Shown here piece by piece: positions 11,080 to 22,289 of a DNA stretch of 64,000 nucleotides; within the stretch, counting starts at the first letter, position 1, and each line of letters begins with the position of its first letter. The notes beneath the pieces are model-generated. The model saw nothing but the letters and a program-made list of their open reading frames with translations. It had not been told where the DNA came from and searched no databases. A program made the translations under genes and the position numbers. This DNA comes from Ursus arctos (Eukaryota > Chordata > Mammalia > Carnivora > Ursidae), in the NCBI RefSeq assembly GCF_023065955.2, contig NW_026622952.1:34483813-34547812 (forward strand). The letters run 5' to 3'.

Positions 11080-12240
11080 GCATCGCTAATGTCTTAGCTC
11101 GGCTCCTGGTAGGAATGCGATAAAGATTTGTAAAATGAGTAAAAGATAAAAGTGAGAAGTTGACAAAACTTTCGTTCTTCTAAAAGGTAAGAAACCAGGA
11201 AAAAAAATTCTGAGAATCACTTCACATAGAGTAAACAAGCAAACAACCGAACAAAAATGTAATCAAAGAAATTTTTCTTGCTAGGATCAGAATACATTAA
11301 TACTAATGAAAACAGAACACAGACCCCTTCTGACATATTTTATACTGTTTAAAGATAAACATTTGCGCACTGCAAGCCACCAATGGATTTAAACTCCAGT
11401 GAGGACTTTATAAGCCATCTGCTAGTCTCCTAATGAGGCTAGTAACTATCGTTGTTTACAGTTAGGCACCAGGGGTCATGGGTATTTGTTATAATGAAAT
11501 CTGCAATGCATCACGGCAGAATCTAAGAGTCTTTCTTCACAAGGGCTAATTACAAATATAATAAAACAACATTTAGAAAACCTCTTGAAGTCCACAGAGA
11601 AACCTAACTTGGCACAAGTATGAACCATAGTACCCGCTCTGTTTTCTTTTTACAAATTCTGATAACAGAAGCCAAATCATATTTAACTACTAACAATACA
11701 AAGCCACCAACGGGTCCTTTGCTTCAGATCACTTAATCACAAGATGCTTCGTGGACCATCTGGATCCAGAAGCCATTTGCTCTGGCACTCCAGCGTACAG
11801 AGTCTAAGTGCTTAGGAAGACCCACGGCTTATTTTAGATGTGTGATTTAATAAGGTGCTATTTGGAAGTTGTGCCCAAACTGAACTTGCTGATTCTCTAA
11901 TTTAGCCGGGGGTGGGGGTGTGTGTGAAAAATTGCTTAGAATCACAGAGACAAAGAAACTGATTGGCTGACTGAATTTTTACCTTCCAATTGGCAGTTTT
12001 AGCATCCCAGAAATGTAATCTGAATCATAATTGCTTTAATTTGCATATTGTGGCTGTATTTCCACAGTCCACTGGGGGAAAAATATTACCCTATTACAAT
12101 GATTGGTGATATCCCCATGAGTCCATTATGGTCATCATCCCAGATTGGAAAATATAGAATCTCAGTATGAAAGGGTTCTTATAAAATGTCTCCTATTGGT
12201 AGAACTACCAGACAGCACCTGAGATGTCAAAAATGAGATA
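11080..12240. promoter_or_regulatory. Repeat-free segment, candidate distal element
   Basis: About 1.2 kb with no interspersed repeat I recognise, flanked by dense SINEs. An octamer (ATTTGCAT, 12,040-12,047) sits beside AATTGCTTTAA and CCACAG-type sequence. No coding frame. Calling it regulatory is inference from repeat depletion plus motif content only. Confidence 0.25.
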
Positions 12241-12297
12241 ATGCTTTTTATTTCACTTAATAGAACGCCTGTGAATAGTAATAAAAAGACTACAAGA

Positions 12298-12505
12298 GGG
12301 GCTCCTGGGTGGCTCAGTCAGTTAAGCATCTGCCTTCAGCTCAGGTCATGATCCCAGAGCCCTGGGATTGATCCTGGGATTGATTCCCATTGGGCTCCCT
12401 GCTCAGTGGGGAGTCTGCTTCTCCCTCTGCTGCTGCTTCCCCTGCTTGTGCTCCCTCGTTCTCTCTCTGTCAAATAAATAAGTAAAATCCTTTAAAAAAC
12501 AAACA
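12298..12505 (+). mobile_element. Can-SINE, first of three in a row
   Basis: Sense copy of the CTCAGTCAGTTAAG subtype. An internal partial repeat of the TGGGATTGATCC block makes it slightly long. AAAAAGACTACAAGA (12,283-12,297) recurs with one change at 12,506-12,520. Confidence 0.94.
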
Positions 12506-12575
12506 AAAAAGACTATAAGAATAAAAATACCTTATATCTGTAGAATGTTCCCCACATATTGAAAAGTTGTGCAAA

Positions 12576-12784
12576 GGGGCGCCTGGGTGGCACAGCGGTT
12601 AAGCGCCTGCCTTCGGCTCAGGGCGTGATCCCGGCTTTCCGGGATCGAGCCCCACATCAGGCTCCTCCACTATGAGCCTGCTTCTTCCTCTCCCACTCCC
12701 CCTGCTTGTGTTCCCTCTCTCGCTGGCTGTCTCTATCTCTGTCAAATAAATAAATAAAATCTTTAAAAAAAAAAGAAAAGAAAA
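12576..12784 (+). mobile_element. Can-SINE, young CACAGCGGTTAAGCG subtype, second of three
   Basis: Full-length sense copy with A-rich (AAAAG)n tail. GAAAAGTTGTGCAAA is duplicated at 12,561-12,575 and 12,785-12,799. Confidence 0.96.
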
Positions 12785-12814
12785 GAAAAGTTGTGCAAAT
12801 CAAAACAAAAACCA

Positions 12815-13045
12815 GGGGCGCCTGGGTGGCTCAGTCGTTAAGCGTCTGCCTTTGGCTCAGGGTGTGATCCTGGAGTTCTGGGATCGAGCCCCACATCAGG
12901 CTTCTCCACTGGGAGCCTGCTTCTTCCTCTCCCACTCCCCCTGCTTGTGTTCCCTCTCTCGCTGGCTGTCTCTGTCAAATAAATAAATAAAATCTTTTAA
13001 AAATAAACAAAAAAAAAGCAAAAACAAAAAACAAACAAACAAACA
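12815..13045 (+). mobile_element. Can-SINE, third of three, with (AAAC)n tail
   Basis: Sense copy starting GGGGCGCCTGGGTGGCTC, with a long CAAA-rich tail. The probable duplication ATCAAAACAAAAACCA merges with the A-rich tail, so the right end is approximate. Confidence 0.9.
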
Positions 13046-13049
13046 AAAA

Positions 13050-15060
13050 ACCACGAAGTCATGCACGCATCCCCTTGGGAAAGAATAAAATTTGCCAATG
13101 CAATTTTTGGGAGAGACGTTAGGTGGATCCTTCACTACCAAGTATGAAAGTATATTAAGCCTCCCTACAGCTGTATGCTGCAGGAGTGAGGACAGAATGC
13201 TCAATGAACACAACAGAAAGTAAAGAAATCTCCACGTCTAGGGCTCTTCTGAATGGAGCCCGTGAAATTGTGCCTAAGATAAAGTCTATATGATAAGCAT
13301 GGCATTTGAAATCAGTGGAGAAAATTAAAAGTATTTAACCAATAACACTAATAAAGTAACATTTTGGGGGTGGGGGTATCCTCATATCTATTCATATGCC
13401 AAAATAAAGTCCAAGAACTAAGAATTATATGTAAAAAATGCGACTATGAAAAAGATCTTTTTAAACCATAGGCAGATATTGATATAATCGCTGGGATGGA
13501 AAAGGTAGAAACCCCAGAGCAGTGTGGTTCACCGACCACAGATCGTCCCTAGCAGTCTGTCCGGCAGCCCACAGGCGTCTGCAGAGGGAAAGCTATGAAC
13601 CAATTTTGTTCATATACATGTCATAAATTTTAAATGTAAGCTAAACCAGGATTTTCACAGAAATGCCAGTAAAGTTCTAAAAATATTATGGGTTTAGAGG
13701 TTGCACATAAGCTACGAACTGTGTTGATGATTTTGGAGGGAGCACCGTCCAGTAAAGGGGATCTACTGCCTCCTGGTTTATGTGCTTGCAAATCATTGAC
13801 CTGGTCCCGCTCGCTTAATTAGACAAGCCTTTGTATTTCTACCCACATGTTGCATTTTAGCTCCATTTCACAAAAGTGGATTAGTGACTCAGAATGGTTT
13901 AGTGAAGTATAAAAACCGTAATGAAATAATAACACACAAACAAGGACTCAGAACCACATTGTCCACATATGGAGTGCACGAGATTCCGGGGCGAACATAG
14001 AATGCGAATTTGTGCGTTTGGGACAGGTGAATCTGTGAAGGTGATGATTTCGCACAAGCTTTGAAAAAAGAAAGGTGTGAATGATACTTAGGATTATGAG
14101 ATCTGAAAATTGAACTGTCTTTTCACTAGTAATCCATTCGCTCTTTGTCCCTAGTGCGCTGTCTACATTGAAATTTTGTCACACGATGACACAAAGCCAT
14201 CAAATCTTGTGTATCATTTTCAAACAAGCCAGTGACCTTTCGAGCATCCATACAAGGTTTTCTGGAAGAAAAGCAAAGTATTGCTTTCTAAGTATGGAGC
14301 TGATTAGTCTTATCCCTAAAGGCAAAGAAGAGGCAGTGACAGTACCAGGTGTCAGGGACACAACCCTTAAGAAAAGTAAAACCAGCCCCCAAGTTAATAG
14401 CCGATGTTATGCTTAAAGGGGAAGGGGAACAATTCTTGGCAAAATGCCTCTCTCAGAGGCCGCTGGTGGACATCATACCAAATCGATGGCAGACAAAGTG
14501 AGAGAGTTACTGCCACCAGGTCTGTCTGCTGGCAGGCATTTCTCTCCTTCCAGCTGAACAAGAGCTCTGAGGAACAGAGCATGACTCTGCTCCTGGTATA
14601 CGCACGGTCCAACCACGGGAAACATACTCTTTGTGGCTTTTGATTCTGTTTATCTCTGAAAATCCACACGACATGAACTGGTATTTTCTTGTTTCATTGA
14701 TGTTGATTTAACCAATTAAATGACAATTTAGCCAGTTTGTCCACTGCTTATTTACGGGGAACAGCTGCTGGACCAACAGAAGCATTTTGACCTTAGTTAA
14801 GTGTTGAAGGAAATAGTGAAATATGTAAATGTCCTCAGATTGCCAGCACGAAGCATACACTGCGTGAATAAAATGACAGTGAGTTACGCCGCCTTTCCAC
14901 GCTGGGAACGCGATGATTTAAGGGAAAAAGATCACACAAGATTTCAAAGTCTTTAGACAACGTCACTAATACCTTGAACAACCATTTTATAATTTCCAGT
15001 GACCTTTTACCAGCAATTTCATAGAAATATATATATTTATGGGAGAAGGAGCCAATGAAA
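13050..15060. other. Intergenic, mostly unassigned
   Basis: About 2 kb without a repeat I can name. Overlapping opposite-strand frames at 14,168-14,669 lack any recognised domain. Confidence 0.4.
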
Positions 15061-15123
15061 TGGGCAGTCCTTATTGGAAAGAAGAAGCTTCACGGCACAT
15101 TTTTAGTAAGTTAGTGCAAAGGC

Positions 15124-15513
15124 TCAGTGGGCCAACTGGTGCAGCACCAGCTTGTAATGGGTTCCACAGCTAGGGCATCGCTGGGGCTCGCCTTTGTGCA
15201 GCCAGAACAAGATGACGATACTATCGTCCCCTTTACAGATGCAGCCTGCTATTTGCTTCTTGGTGATAGATGGGACTAAATTAGGGTCTTCCTTGGTGCC
15301 TGCAGCTGCCTTTGGGGCTAGTATATTGTATGGGTCCGGTCCTTTCCGTGCAGCCTTCATGACCTCCCTCTCCAGCCCAGTCGCCTGGTCATCATCAGTA
15401 GGGACACCACCTCCAGATGCCATGGAGTGCACCGCGGCGACTCTGTTGGGACCCCGGGCACTGAGAGCCTGCGTGGCCACCGCTCCAGCTCCGCAAAGTA
15501 GCCTTGAAGACAT
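15124..15513 (-). pseudogene. COX5B: COX5B processed retrocopy with intact ORF
   Basis: The minus strand from ATG at 15,513 to TGA at 15,126-15,124 encodes 129 residues, the length of mammalian cytochrome c oxidase subunit 5B, collinear with it and with no frameshift or stop. COX5B is a nuclear-encoded, zinc-binding subunit of respiratory complex IV, made with a mitochondrial transit peptide. Visible here are the Arg/Ala-rich presequence (about 1-31), MASGGGVPTD at 31-40, the DPYNILAPKAA block at 60-70, DPNLVPSIT at 76-84, and the zinc ligands C91, C93, C113 and C116. The parental gene has introns; this copy has none, so it arose by retrotransposition. The frame stays open upstream to 15,771 but that extension is not COX5B-like. 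Substitutions (for example W to L before FWLHKG and P to L near the C-terminus) suggest it may no longer be constrained. No poly-A remnant is obvious. Whether it is expressed cannot be judged here. Confidence 0.9.
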
Positions 15514-15590
15514 CACGCCCACTACAGACAGCAGTACTTCCGGGAGCAGGATCTGGAAAGAGACGTGATTTCCGGGGGAGGGCTTCCCCT
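15514..15590 (-). promoter_or_regulatory. Retro-copied COX5B 5' UTR with ETS-like sites
   Basis: Just upstream of the retrocopy start the minus strand has CCCGGAAGT (15,536-15,544) and CCCCGGAAA (about 15,566-15,574), ETS/GABP-type motifs. The parental COX5B promoter is known to use GABP (NRF-2) sites near its start. The copy appears to have brought leader sequence along; the boundary is a guess. Confidence 0.4.
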
Positions 15591-15955
15591 TCATGGAAAT
15601 ATATTTACTACCACCTCGCAAGCTGAAAATCTCAGTCTTATGGCTTTGACTCTGATAGACTCTTGAGTTAGCACCCCATGGAATAGAGAACATAGACCTG
15701 CTAAAAACCTCGTCATATTTTTGAGGTCTTGACTCTATCTTAATATGCGGTACTAGCTGACAAACCTTCAAATACTTGTTGCCTTTCCTGAAAACCTGAA
15801 ATTTAATCAGAATAAACTAGAGTGGGAGCATCGCATAGTTTTGGGGCAAGACAGTGAAAGCATACTCTAGTCACATGGAATAAGAAGTGGCCCTCCTTCC
15901 TGATGAGGAGCGAAAGAATATACATTCCAGATCAGGAGCTGCACACCGTATTCCC
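15591..15955. other. Unassigned spacer between retrocopy and ERVL block
   Basis: No feature recognised. Confidence 0.35.
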
Positions 15956-15959
15956 AGTC

Positions 15960-17810
15960 TGAGTTAATCTGCTCTCATAAGATACCATATCCAGAACAGC
16001 AGCTAAAATTGGGGTATTACATGTTAAGTTTGCGATAGTCCACTATCACCTGCCATGATCCATCCAGATTCCGCAGGGGTCAGACTGATGAGTAAAATGG
16101 GGTTCTAATGACACCATTTTGAATTGTTTGGTCAGACTTTGAATTATGTGAATCCTTGAGGGTGGCACTAACCTCTGCTATTCTTCTGAAAGGATATATT
16201 TACTATCGTAGTCGGAAGGAGTTGTTTTAAGAGCTTCTGCTTGGTCTTTCCTTCTATGATGTTTCCTGTTCCACAGTCAAGGAACTGTCGTGAGGATTCT
16301 GCCAGCTGCCAAGTGTGATCAACCTGATTCTGGACCCTGGAACCAAGGAAATAACCATTGCACAGTGGGAGGTGGAGGCAAGCAGGTGGGCAGGACACAT
16401 GGACTCAGTGTGAGACAGACTTTATCAAGGACTTTATTTTCTGACACCCACATTTCTCGACTCGGACAGGGAAGTCACAGTGACATTTGGCTCCCTGGCT
16501 ATCAGTGTCAACTCCAATGCTGTTCTTAAGAGCCCTGAAAAAAAACGGATATCCCCCTCTTTCTAGTATACGGTGCCTACGTACATAGATGGCCCTAGTT
16601 TCCTTTGGGAAGCATGCGGGGACTCAGTACCATATAGCCCGTGCAGGATATACTGTATATACAGGGGCGTTCCTGCAGGGAAGTGAGCTCTGGGTGGAGA
16701 ACCAGCTTAGATCTTGAAATTGGGCAAGAGGTTGTAACTTTCCATTGGAGATCCCTGACTTTGGCTTCCTCATCATCCAAATTTGATCTCTTTTTAAAGC
16801 TTAAAACTGTACCAAGACTTTGAGTATATTAAGCAAGACCCATTTATCTTGACCCTGGAAACACCACGTTCTATTAGCCACTATAGACTCCCCCACAGAC
16901 TCTGCTACAGACCCCATTTCAGACTACCCTCTGGGGAACCCTCCACTCCAGCTGTCATTACACACATACTGTCCTTACAGCAATCACGCCATCTAGCTCC
17001 TGATAATTAAGTTCTGCCTCTGCCACCGTGGAGATTCCATCACCCTTATTGTGACCAGAGAGAGCAGCTGCATAACTGCATCTCCTACTGTCAGCCCTGG
17101 CCCGCAGAAGGTGCCAGCACTGAGTCTGTTAGTGATGGTGCTGCTGGCGCCCCTCACCGCTGCATTCCTTGCCACCTTCGGAAATGAAGTGTCCTCCCAA
17201 GAAACACAGTCAGCTGATCTTGTATAAGAGGCCTTCTCTAGCACACCCACTTCTCTCAGTCTTTGATTCTTTCCTCCAGAGTCGGCCCGGGCAGTCCTGC
17301 CATCTTTGTTTGTGTTACGTAGGCCAACACTTTCTCCAAGTTGCTAAAAGTCATCCAAGTGGGATAGTAGACCCGACTCCCAGGGCTCTTGCCAAGGAGT
17401 TAGATCCTGAGTGATGGGAGAGTGCTCCCACACTGACAAACTCCCCATTAGCCAGCTTCCTATCCCCGCCCCTCCACTGTGATCCCAGCCCTTCACAGTT
17501 CACTCCCAGGCAGACTCACAGGGTCCTGCCGGGATGCGTCAGCCCGGATCTGCAGCTGCCTTGCTATAGAATCCCTGTCTCCCCTTGGCAGGTTTAGCTC
17601 TCCCCAAGTCACACGAATTTGGGGCCCTAATAATGGATCTTGTGGTCAGGAGCAGAGGTGCAGGCAATCCTGAGGCAGACAAGCTCTCTTTCAGAGAAGG
17701 CACTGTCTTCCAAGCAGGCAGTGGGGGCCACTTCTGCTGTCCTGCAGCTTTCAGGGGAATATCGCTGTTTAAAATTTTCGAGTACATCTACCTAGATAGC
17801 CCACTGTAAG
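15960..17810 (-). mobile_element. ERVL internal region, antisense, decayed
   Basis: The plus-strand text carries landmarks of antisense ERVL (class III endogenous retrovirus) internal sequence: TAGTCCACTATCACCTGCCA and GATCCATCCAGATTCCGC near 16,037-16,074 (pol), CTGCCAAGTGTGATCAACCT near 16,305, GGACTTTATTTTCTGACACC near 16,431, and a gag-like part beyond about 16,900. Every frame is broken, so no viral protein can be made. The right boundary is uncertain and no LTR was recognised at either end. Confidence 0.65.
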
Positions 17811-20095
17811 CCTTAAGGTCCTATTCCTTCCCTAGCAAAGCCCTGAATTTATCTTCCCACCAAATCAACTCTTCTTGGCTCTTTTCTTTCACATCACAGA
17901 AAAGAAGCATCTGTTGAGAGCATTGGGTTAAATGTTGGAACAAAGAGAGAAAGGACTGGTGCCTTCCTCCATGGGCTTTAAGAGTATGATGGAAAGCAGA
18001 AAATGTACATCAAAAACATAAATACAGAGGGATCACTCTTTAAGCCATATCTCTTGAAGTCACTGTCCCAGTCCCTGACACACACATAGAAGTGTCCATG
18101 AATCACTCTGCGAGGGAAGCTCTCTCCCCAGTGAGCCAGCATAAAATGAGGGTCTAGGACATAGTCTCCACTCACTGTGCTGTTGAGAGCTAGCACTCCT
18201 CCCTTGCCCAAACCTAGCTTCACATTTCTTGGTCATTTCTGTCCTCTCCTTACCCCTTAGATTTGTCACACTCACTTAAGCTCACTTAGCATGGAACTGC
18301 CTTGGCTGCCTCCAGGAAGACTCTGTCTGGTTGAAACTGTCCCTCTGAGGCTGTCCCAGCTTAAATCGTGGCTTCCCGGCTGAACTGTGTGAGCCTATGA
18401 ACTCAGGGACACACCAGTGTTGTGGAAAAACTGGGGACTGTTCATTTCTGAGCTCAGAGCACCTTTGTCCATGTTTGACCAATAAGCTAGGAACGGGAAA
18501 CACATCCCAGGATAGACATTCGAAAAAGCAAGAGTGAAGAAAGATGAAAACAAACTCCAGGAAGACAAGTCACTGAAACAAAGCTGTCTGTTCCCAACAC
18601 GAGGTAAAGAAGCCCCCCATCACTTTAGCTGGCCCTCCTTGATGCCCCATGAATCCCTCCCCCTTGCCCCTGAGACATGGCTGTCCCAGCTCTTTCTACC
18701 CAGCACATAACTAGGGATGTGCTATCTGTTTCTTTCCCTATGTCAAACATGACTCAAGAGCAGAAACTGTCTTTATGATGCATCTCCCCACATCCACTTG
18801 GCCCCACTTGGGGACTGGATGGGAAATATCCTCCTTATGTAGAAAGGCAGGAAGCATTTCTGGCTAGAGGTGTCCAGAGCTCCAACATATGTGAATCCAG
18901 GATAAGCCAAGGAAGTGGGCCAAACCACAAGCTGCTGAGAACTGAAGTAAATCTTGCCAGAGAAGACAGATATAGGAAGCAGCCGGGACAACCAAATATC
19001 AGGAGAACTGGGCAGAAGCCAAAAGTTTGAAAAAAGCATGTGGTCAGTGATTCACAGATGCTTAGAGACCGTGAGGACCTTAAAGGTCATATGACATAAT
19101 TGAGACCCTGTGAGCTTAAGGAATAGGACTCCTCTCCATTCCCAAGTAATAAAAACAAGTAGGGCCTAGTTTTCAGAGGAACTGGGATACTGGGCAGAAG
19201 AAGAAAAAGGAACTTTGAAACTAGAAATCTGGGTACAAGTAGTGTTCAAGGTTAACCTTGTTCCTAGGGTATAAGGAAAGAATCAGTAACTGAATCAAAT
19301 AAACAGTCAGCCTGGCAAGATCTTACCAAATGTATTACTAGGCAAAACGAAGACAAGTAGAAGTATTTTCCTGAATGGATGGATGGATGAATAAAAAGAA
19401 TTGAAGACACCAGACCATCTACATACCAGGCTAGAGCTCCTTAAATTCTTACCTGCCGGGAATCTGATTGGTTCCAGATTCTGGACGTTCCAAGGACAAA
19501 GTGGCCCCCACTGTGGAGCTGCTCCATGCCGTAGGGTCAAAGTATGCACCGGAACATGGCAGAGCTTAAAGTAGGATGAAATAGCATGAGTGCCGACACA
19601 TAAAGAAAAGAACCAAAGGCTGTGTCGTCCCGGGTTCATCTCAAGCTAGCAATGTTGGTAGCTTGGTCTTACATTCAACCTCTCAACCCACGTGACAGCC
19701 CATACCAACCCATCAGCCATGAGTGTGAGCCATCTTGGAAGTGGATTCTCCCGCCTTCGGTCAAGGAACTGCAGCCAAGGCCAAGTAGACAAGACATGAT
19801 CTGTGCCCTCCAGGCACTGCCCAAACTACCAAAACTGAACAGATAAATCGATTTGTTGATTTCAGGTACATTTTGGGATGGTTTTATACACAGCAATAGA
19901 TAGCCTGAACTGTCCTGTTGTTCCTTCTCCTTCATTATTTCTTATGTTTGTCCCCTCCTCACCATCCGTCTTGCTACTCACTCACTTCAGGCGCTCATCA
20001 TGTCTGACTGCAACGGAGTCTACCTAGTTTCCCGTCTTTTGCTTCCTTTCTTCCCCCCCCCCCCCACTTCCCAAAGGCATACCCCCAATCTATTT
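17811..20095. other. Intergenic, nothing firmly recognised
   Basis: No gene and no repeat I can name with confidence. A poly-C run lies just beyond it at 20,046-20,057. Short frames on both strands have no domains. Confidence 0.35.
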
Positions 20096-20099
20096 TTCA

Positions 20100-20715
20100 G
20101 AGTAATTTTTCTAGAACATAAATCTGCTAGAAAGCCTTCCATGGCTTCACTCTGCCATCAGAATAAAATCCACTCTTTCTCCGTGGCTACATAAGGCTTT
20201 CCATGGCTAGGACCCTGCTCTCTCATTCAGGTTTCAAAGTCCCCCCCTCCTTCGCCATGCTCTACAGTCATGTTGACCTACTTACATTCCCCAAATGGGC
20301 CATGATTCCTCAGATTTCTGTGCATTTGAGGACGCTCTCTCCTCTTAGAATGCCTTTGCTCCACACACGCCAGGCTGACTCCAGGTAGACAACACTCAAC
20401 TCAGGTACACCTCATTTTGAGGGCTTTTCTTCATCTCTCACCCCTTTCCACCTCCATCTTTCTCCTTCTTTTCCTTCTCACGGCTGCCCTGGAAGGGGTG
20501 ACGTCACCGTGTTCCCAGAGAGCCCCCTGCATGCCTCTTTTCAGAGCTCACAACACTATTGTATCTGTATACTTATCCTTCTGCCTCCACCCTATTATTA
20601 TGGGTTCCTCAGTGGTGGGAACAGCATTATCTCTGAATCCCCAAAGCACAGCACACTGTCTGAACAGCACAAGTATGTACAACTCAGAATTTTTGTTGAG
20701 TAAATGAATGCGAGT
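20100..20715 (+). repeat. L2 fragment, sense, long
   Basis: Follows the L2 3' region: AGCCTTCCATGGCTTCACTC, AGAATAAAATCCACTCTTT, GGCTTTCCATGGCTAGGACC, then AGTGGTGGGAACAGC and TTTGTTGAGTAAATGAATG at the end. One of the longest L2 pieces in the window. Confidence 0.7.
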
Positions 20716-21375
20716 CTTTGTTTTCCTGTCTCCATGTTCTCTTGATTCTGGAAGCATGACTTCAGCGTCCTTCGGAAAACCACTTCTGCTGCAGTCTGTT
20801 TATGAGCTCTGCAGGAGGCTGATCCCACCTCTGACAGCTTTGCAGGAGACTGATCCCACGAGAGTGAATTTACATAGGATCAAGCCAATCACCATTTTCC
20901 ACCCCCCTGCCCCTTGTGCCCCATGATTGCTTCAGGGTTGGGGATTTAACCCTAGAGGATCCAAGAGGACAGAAAGACACTTGGCTGAGGCTTCTGGAAA
21001 GAGAGGCTTGTACTCTTTATTGAATTTGGGCCCCAAAGACGGGAGGCTTACAGCATCTTGCAAGCTTGGGGTGGGGAAACCAGAGCTTTTGGGAATTAGA
21101 GACAGGAGTTGCCACTATAAACGCCTGAGAAAGAAGCCAACCTAGGGGGAGAACTTCAGAGAGGAGAAGCCTGCCACACCGTTCCTTCCATCAGTCAGGC
21201 CAATTGGAAGCCATACCTTACTGGGCATCTCAGTTGTGGAAAATAGTAACTTCCCATTTCTGCTTAAGCCAGTCTGGGAACTTTGTTAAATGATATACTC
21301 ATGGTGTCCTCCCTAAAGAAGTTCATGGTGTAGCAAAAATCACTCACAGTTTGGATAATCAGCCTCATGGTTTTA
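20716..21375. other. Intergenic, nothing recognised
   Basis: No feature I can name. Confidence 0.35.
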
Positions 21376-21399
21376 TACTACTGTCTCAAAACTGCTCAG

Positions 21400-22262
21400 T
21401 TTTGTACCACAGTGCATTACCACCTCACACGGGTCAGAATGGCTACAATTAACAAGTCAGGAAATGACAGAGAAAGGGGAACACTCTCACACTGTTTGTG
21501 GGAATGCAAACTGGTGCAGCCCTCTGGAAAACAGTATGGAGGTTCCTCAAAAAGTTGAAAATAGAGCTGTACTACGACCCAGCAATTGCACTACTGGGTA
21601 TTTTCCCCAAAGATACAAATGTAGTGATCTGAAGGGGCACCTGCACCCCAATGTTCATAGCAGCAATGTCCACAATAACCAAACTAACAAAACTATGGAA
21701 AAAAGCCTGATGTCCATATATATATATGGACATATATATATATGTGTGTATATATATACAGATATATATACACATCTTCTTTAACCATTCATCTGTTGAT
21801 GGACGTCTGGACTCTTTCCATAGTTTGGTTATATATATATATATATATATATATGTAATATTACACAGTGTAATATTACACAGCCATCAAAAAATGAAAT
21901 ATGGCCATTTGCAATGACGTGAATGGAACCAGAGGGTATTATGCTAGGTGAAATAAGTCAATCAGAAAAATAATTATCCTATGATCTCACTGATATGTGG
22001 AATTTAAGAAACAAAACAGAGGATCATAGGGGAAGAGAGGAAAAAATGAAACAAGATGAAACCAGAGAGGGAGACAAATCATAAGAGATTCTTAATCATA
22101 AGAAACAAACTGAGGGTTGCTGGACTGGAGGGGGGTGGGGGGATGGGCACGTGATGGAACGAGCACTGGGTATATATAAGACTGATGCATCACAGACCTC
22201 TACCTCTGAAACTAAAAATACATTATATGTTAATTAATTGAATTTAAATTAAAAAATGTTTT
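21400..22262 (+). mobile_element. Carnivore L1 3' end, sense, with internal inversion
   Basis: ORF2 C-terminal region and 3' UTR of a carnivore-type L1, ending with ACTGGGTATATATAAGACTG, GACCTCTACCTCTGAAACTA and ATACATTATATGTTAATTAA. The ORF2 part has frameshifts. Around 21,765-21,835 a piece is reversed relative to the rest (see findings). AT microsatellites lie at about 21,716-21,775 and 21,830-21,856. Confidence 0.88.
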
Positions 22263-22289
22263 TTAAAAAACTGTTCAGTTTTACATCTT

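Noticed and set aside
12298..13045. Possible CRISPR-like or tandem array
   Set aside because: The repeated units are independent Can-SINEs with separate target duplications and subtypes, in a mammalian genome.
15514..15771. N-terminal extension of the COX5B frame
   Set aside because: The open frame continues upstream by chance; this part does not resemble COX5B coding sequence, and the 129-codon start matches the family length.
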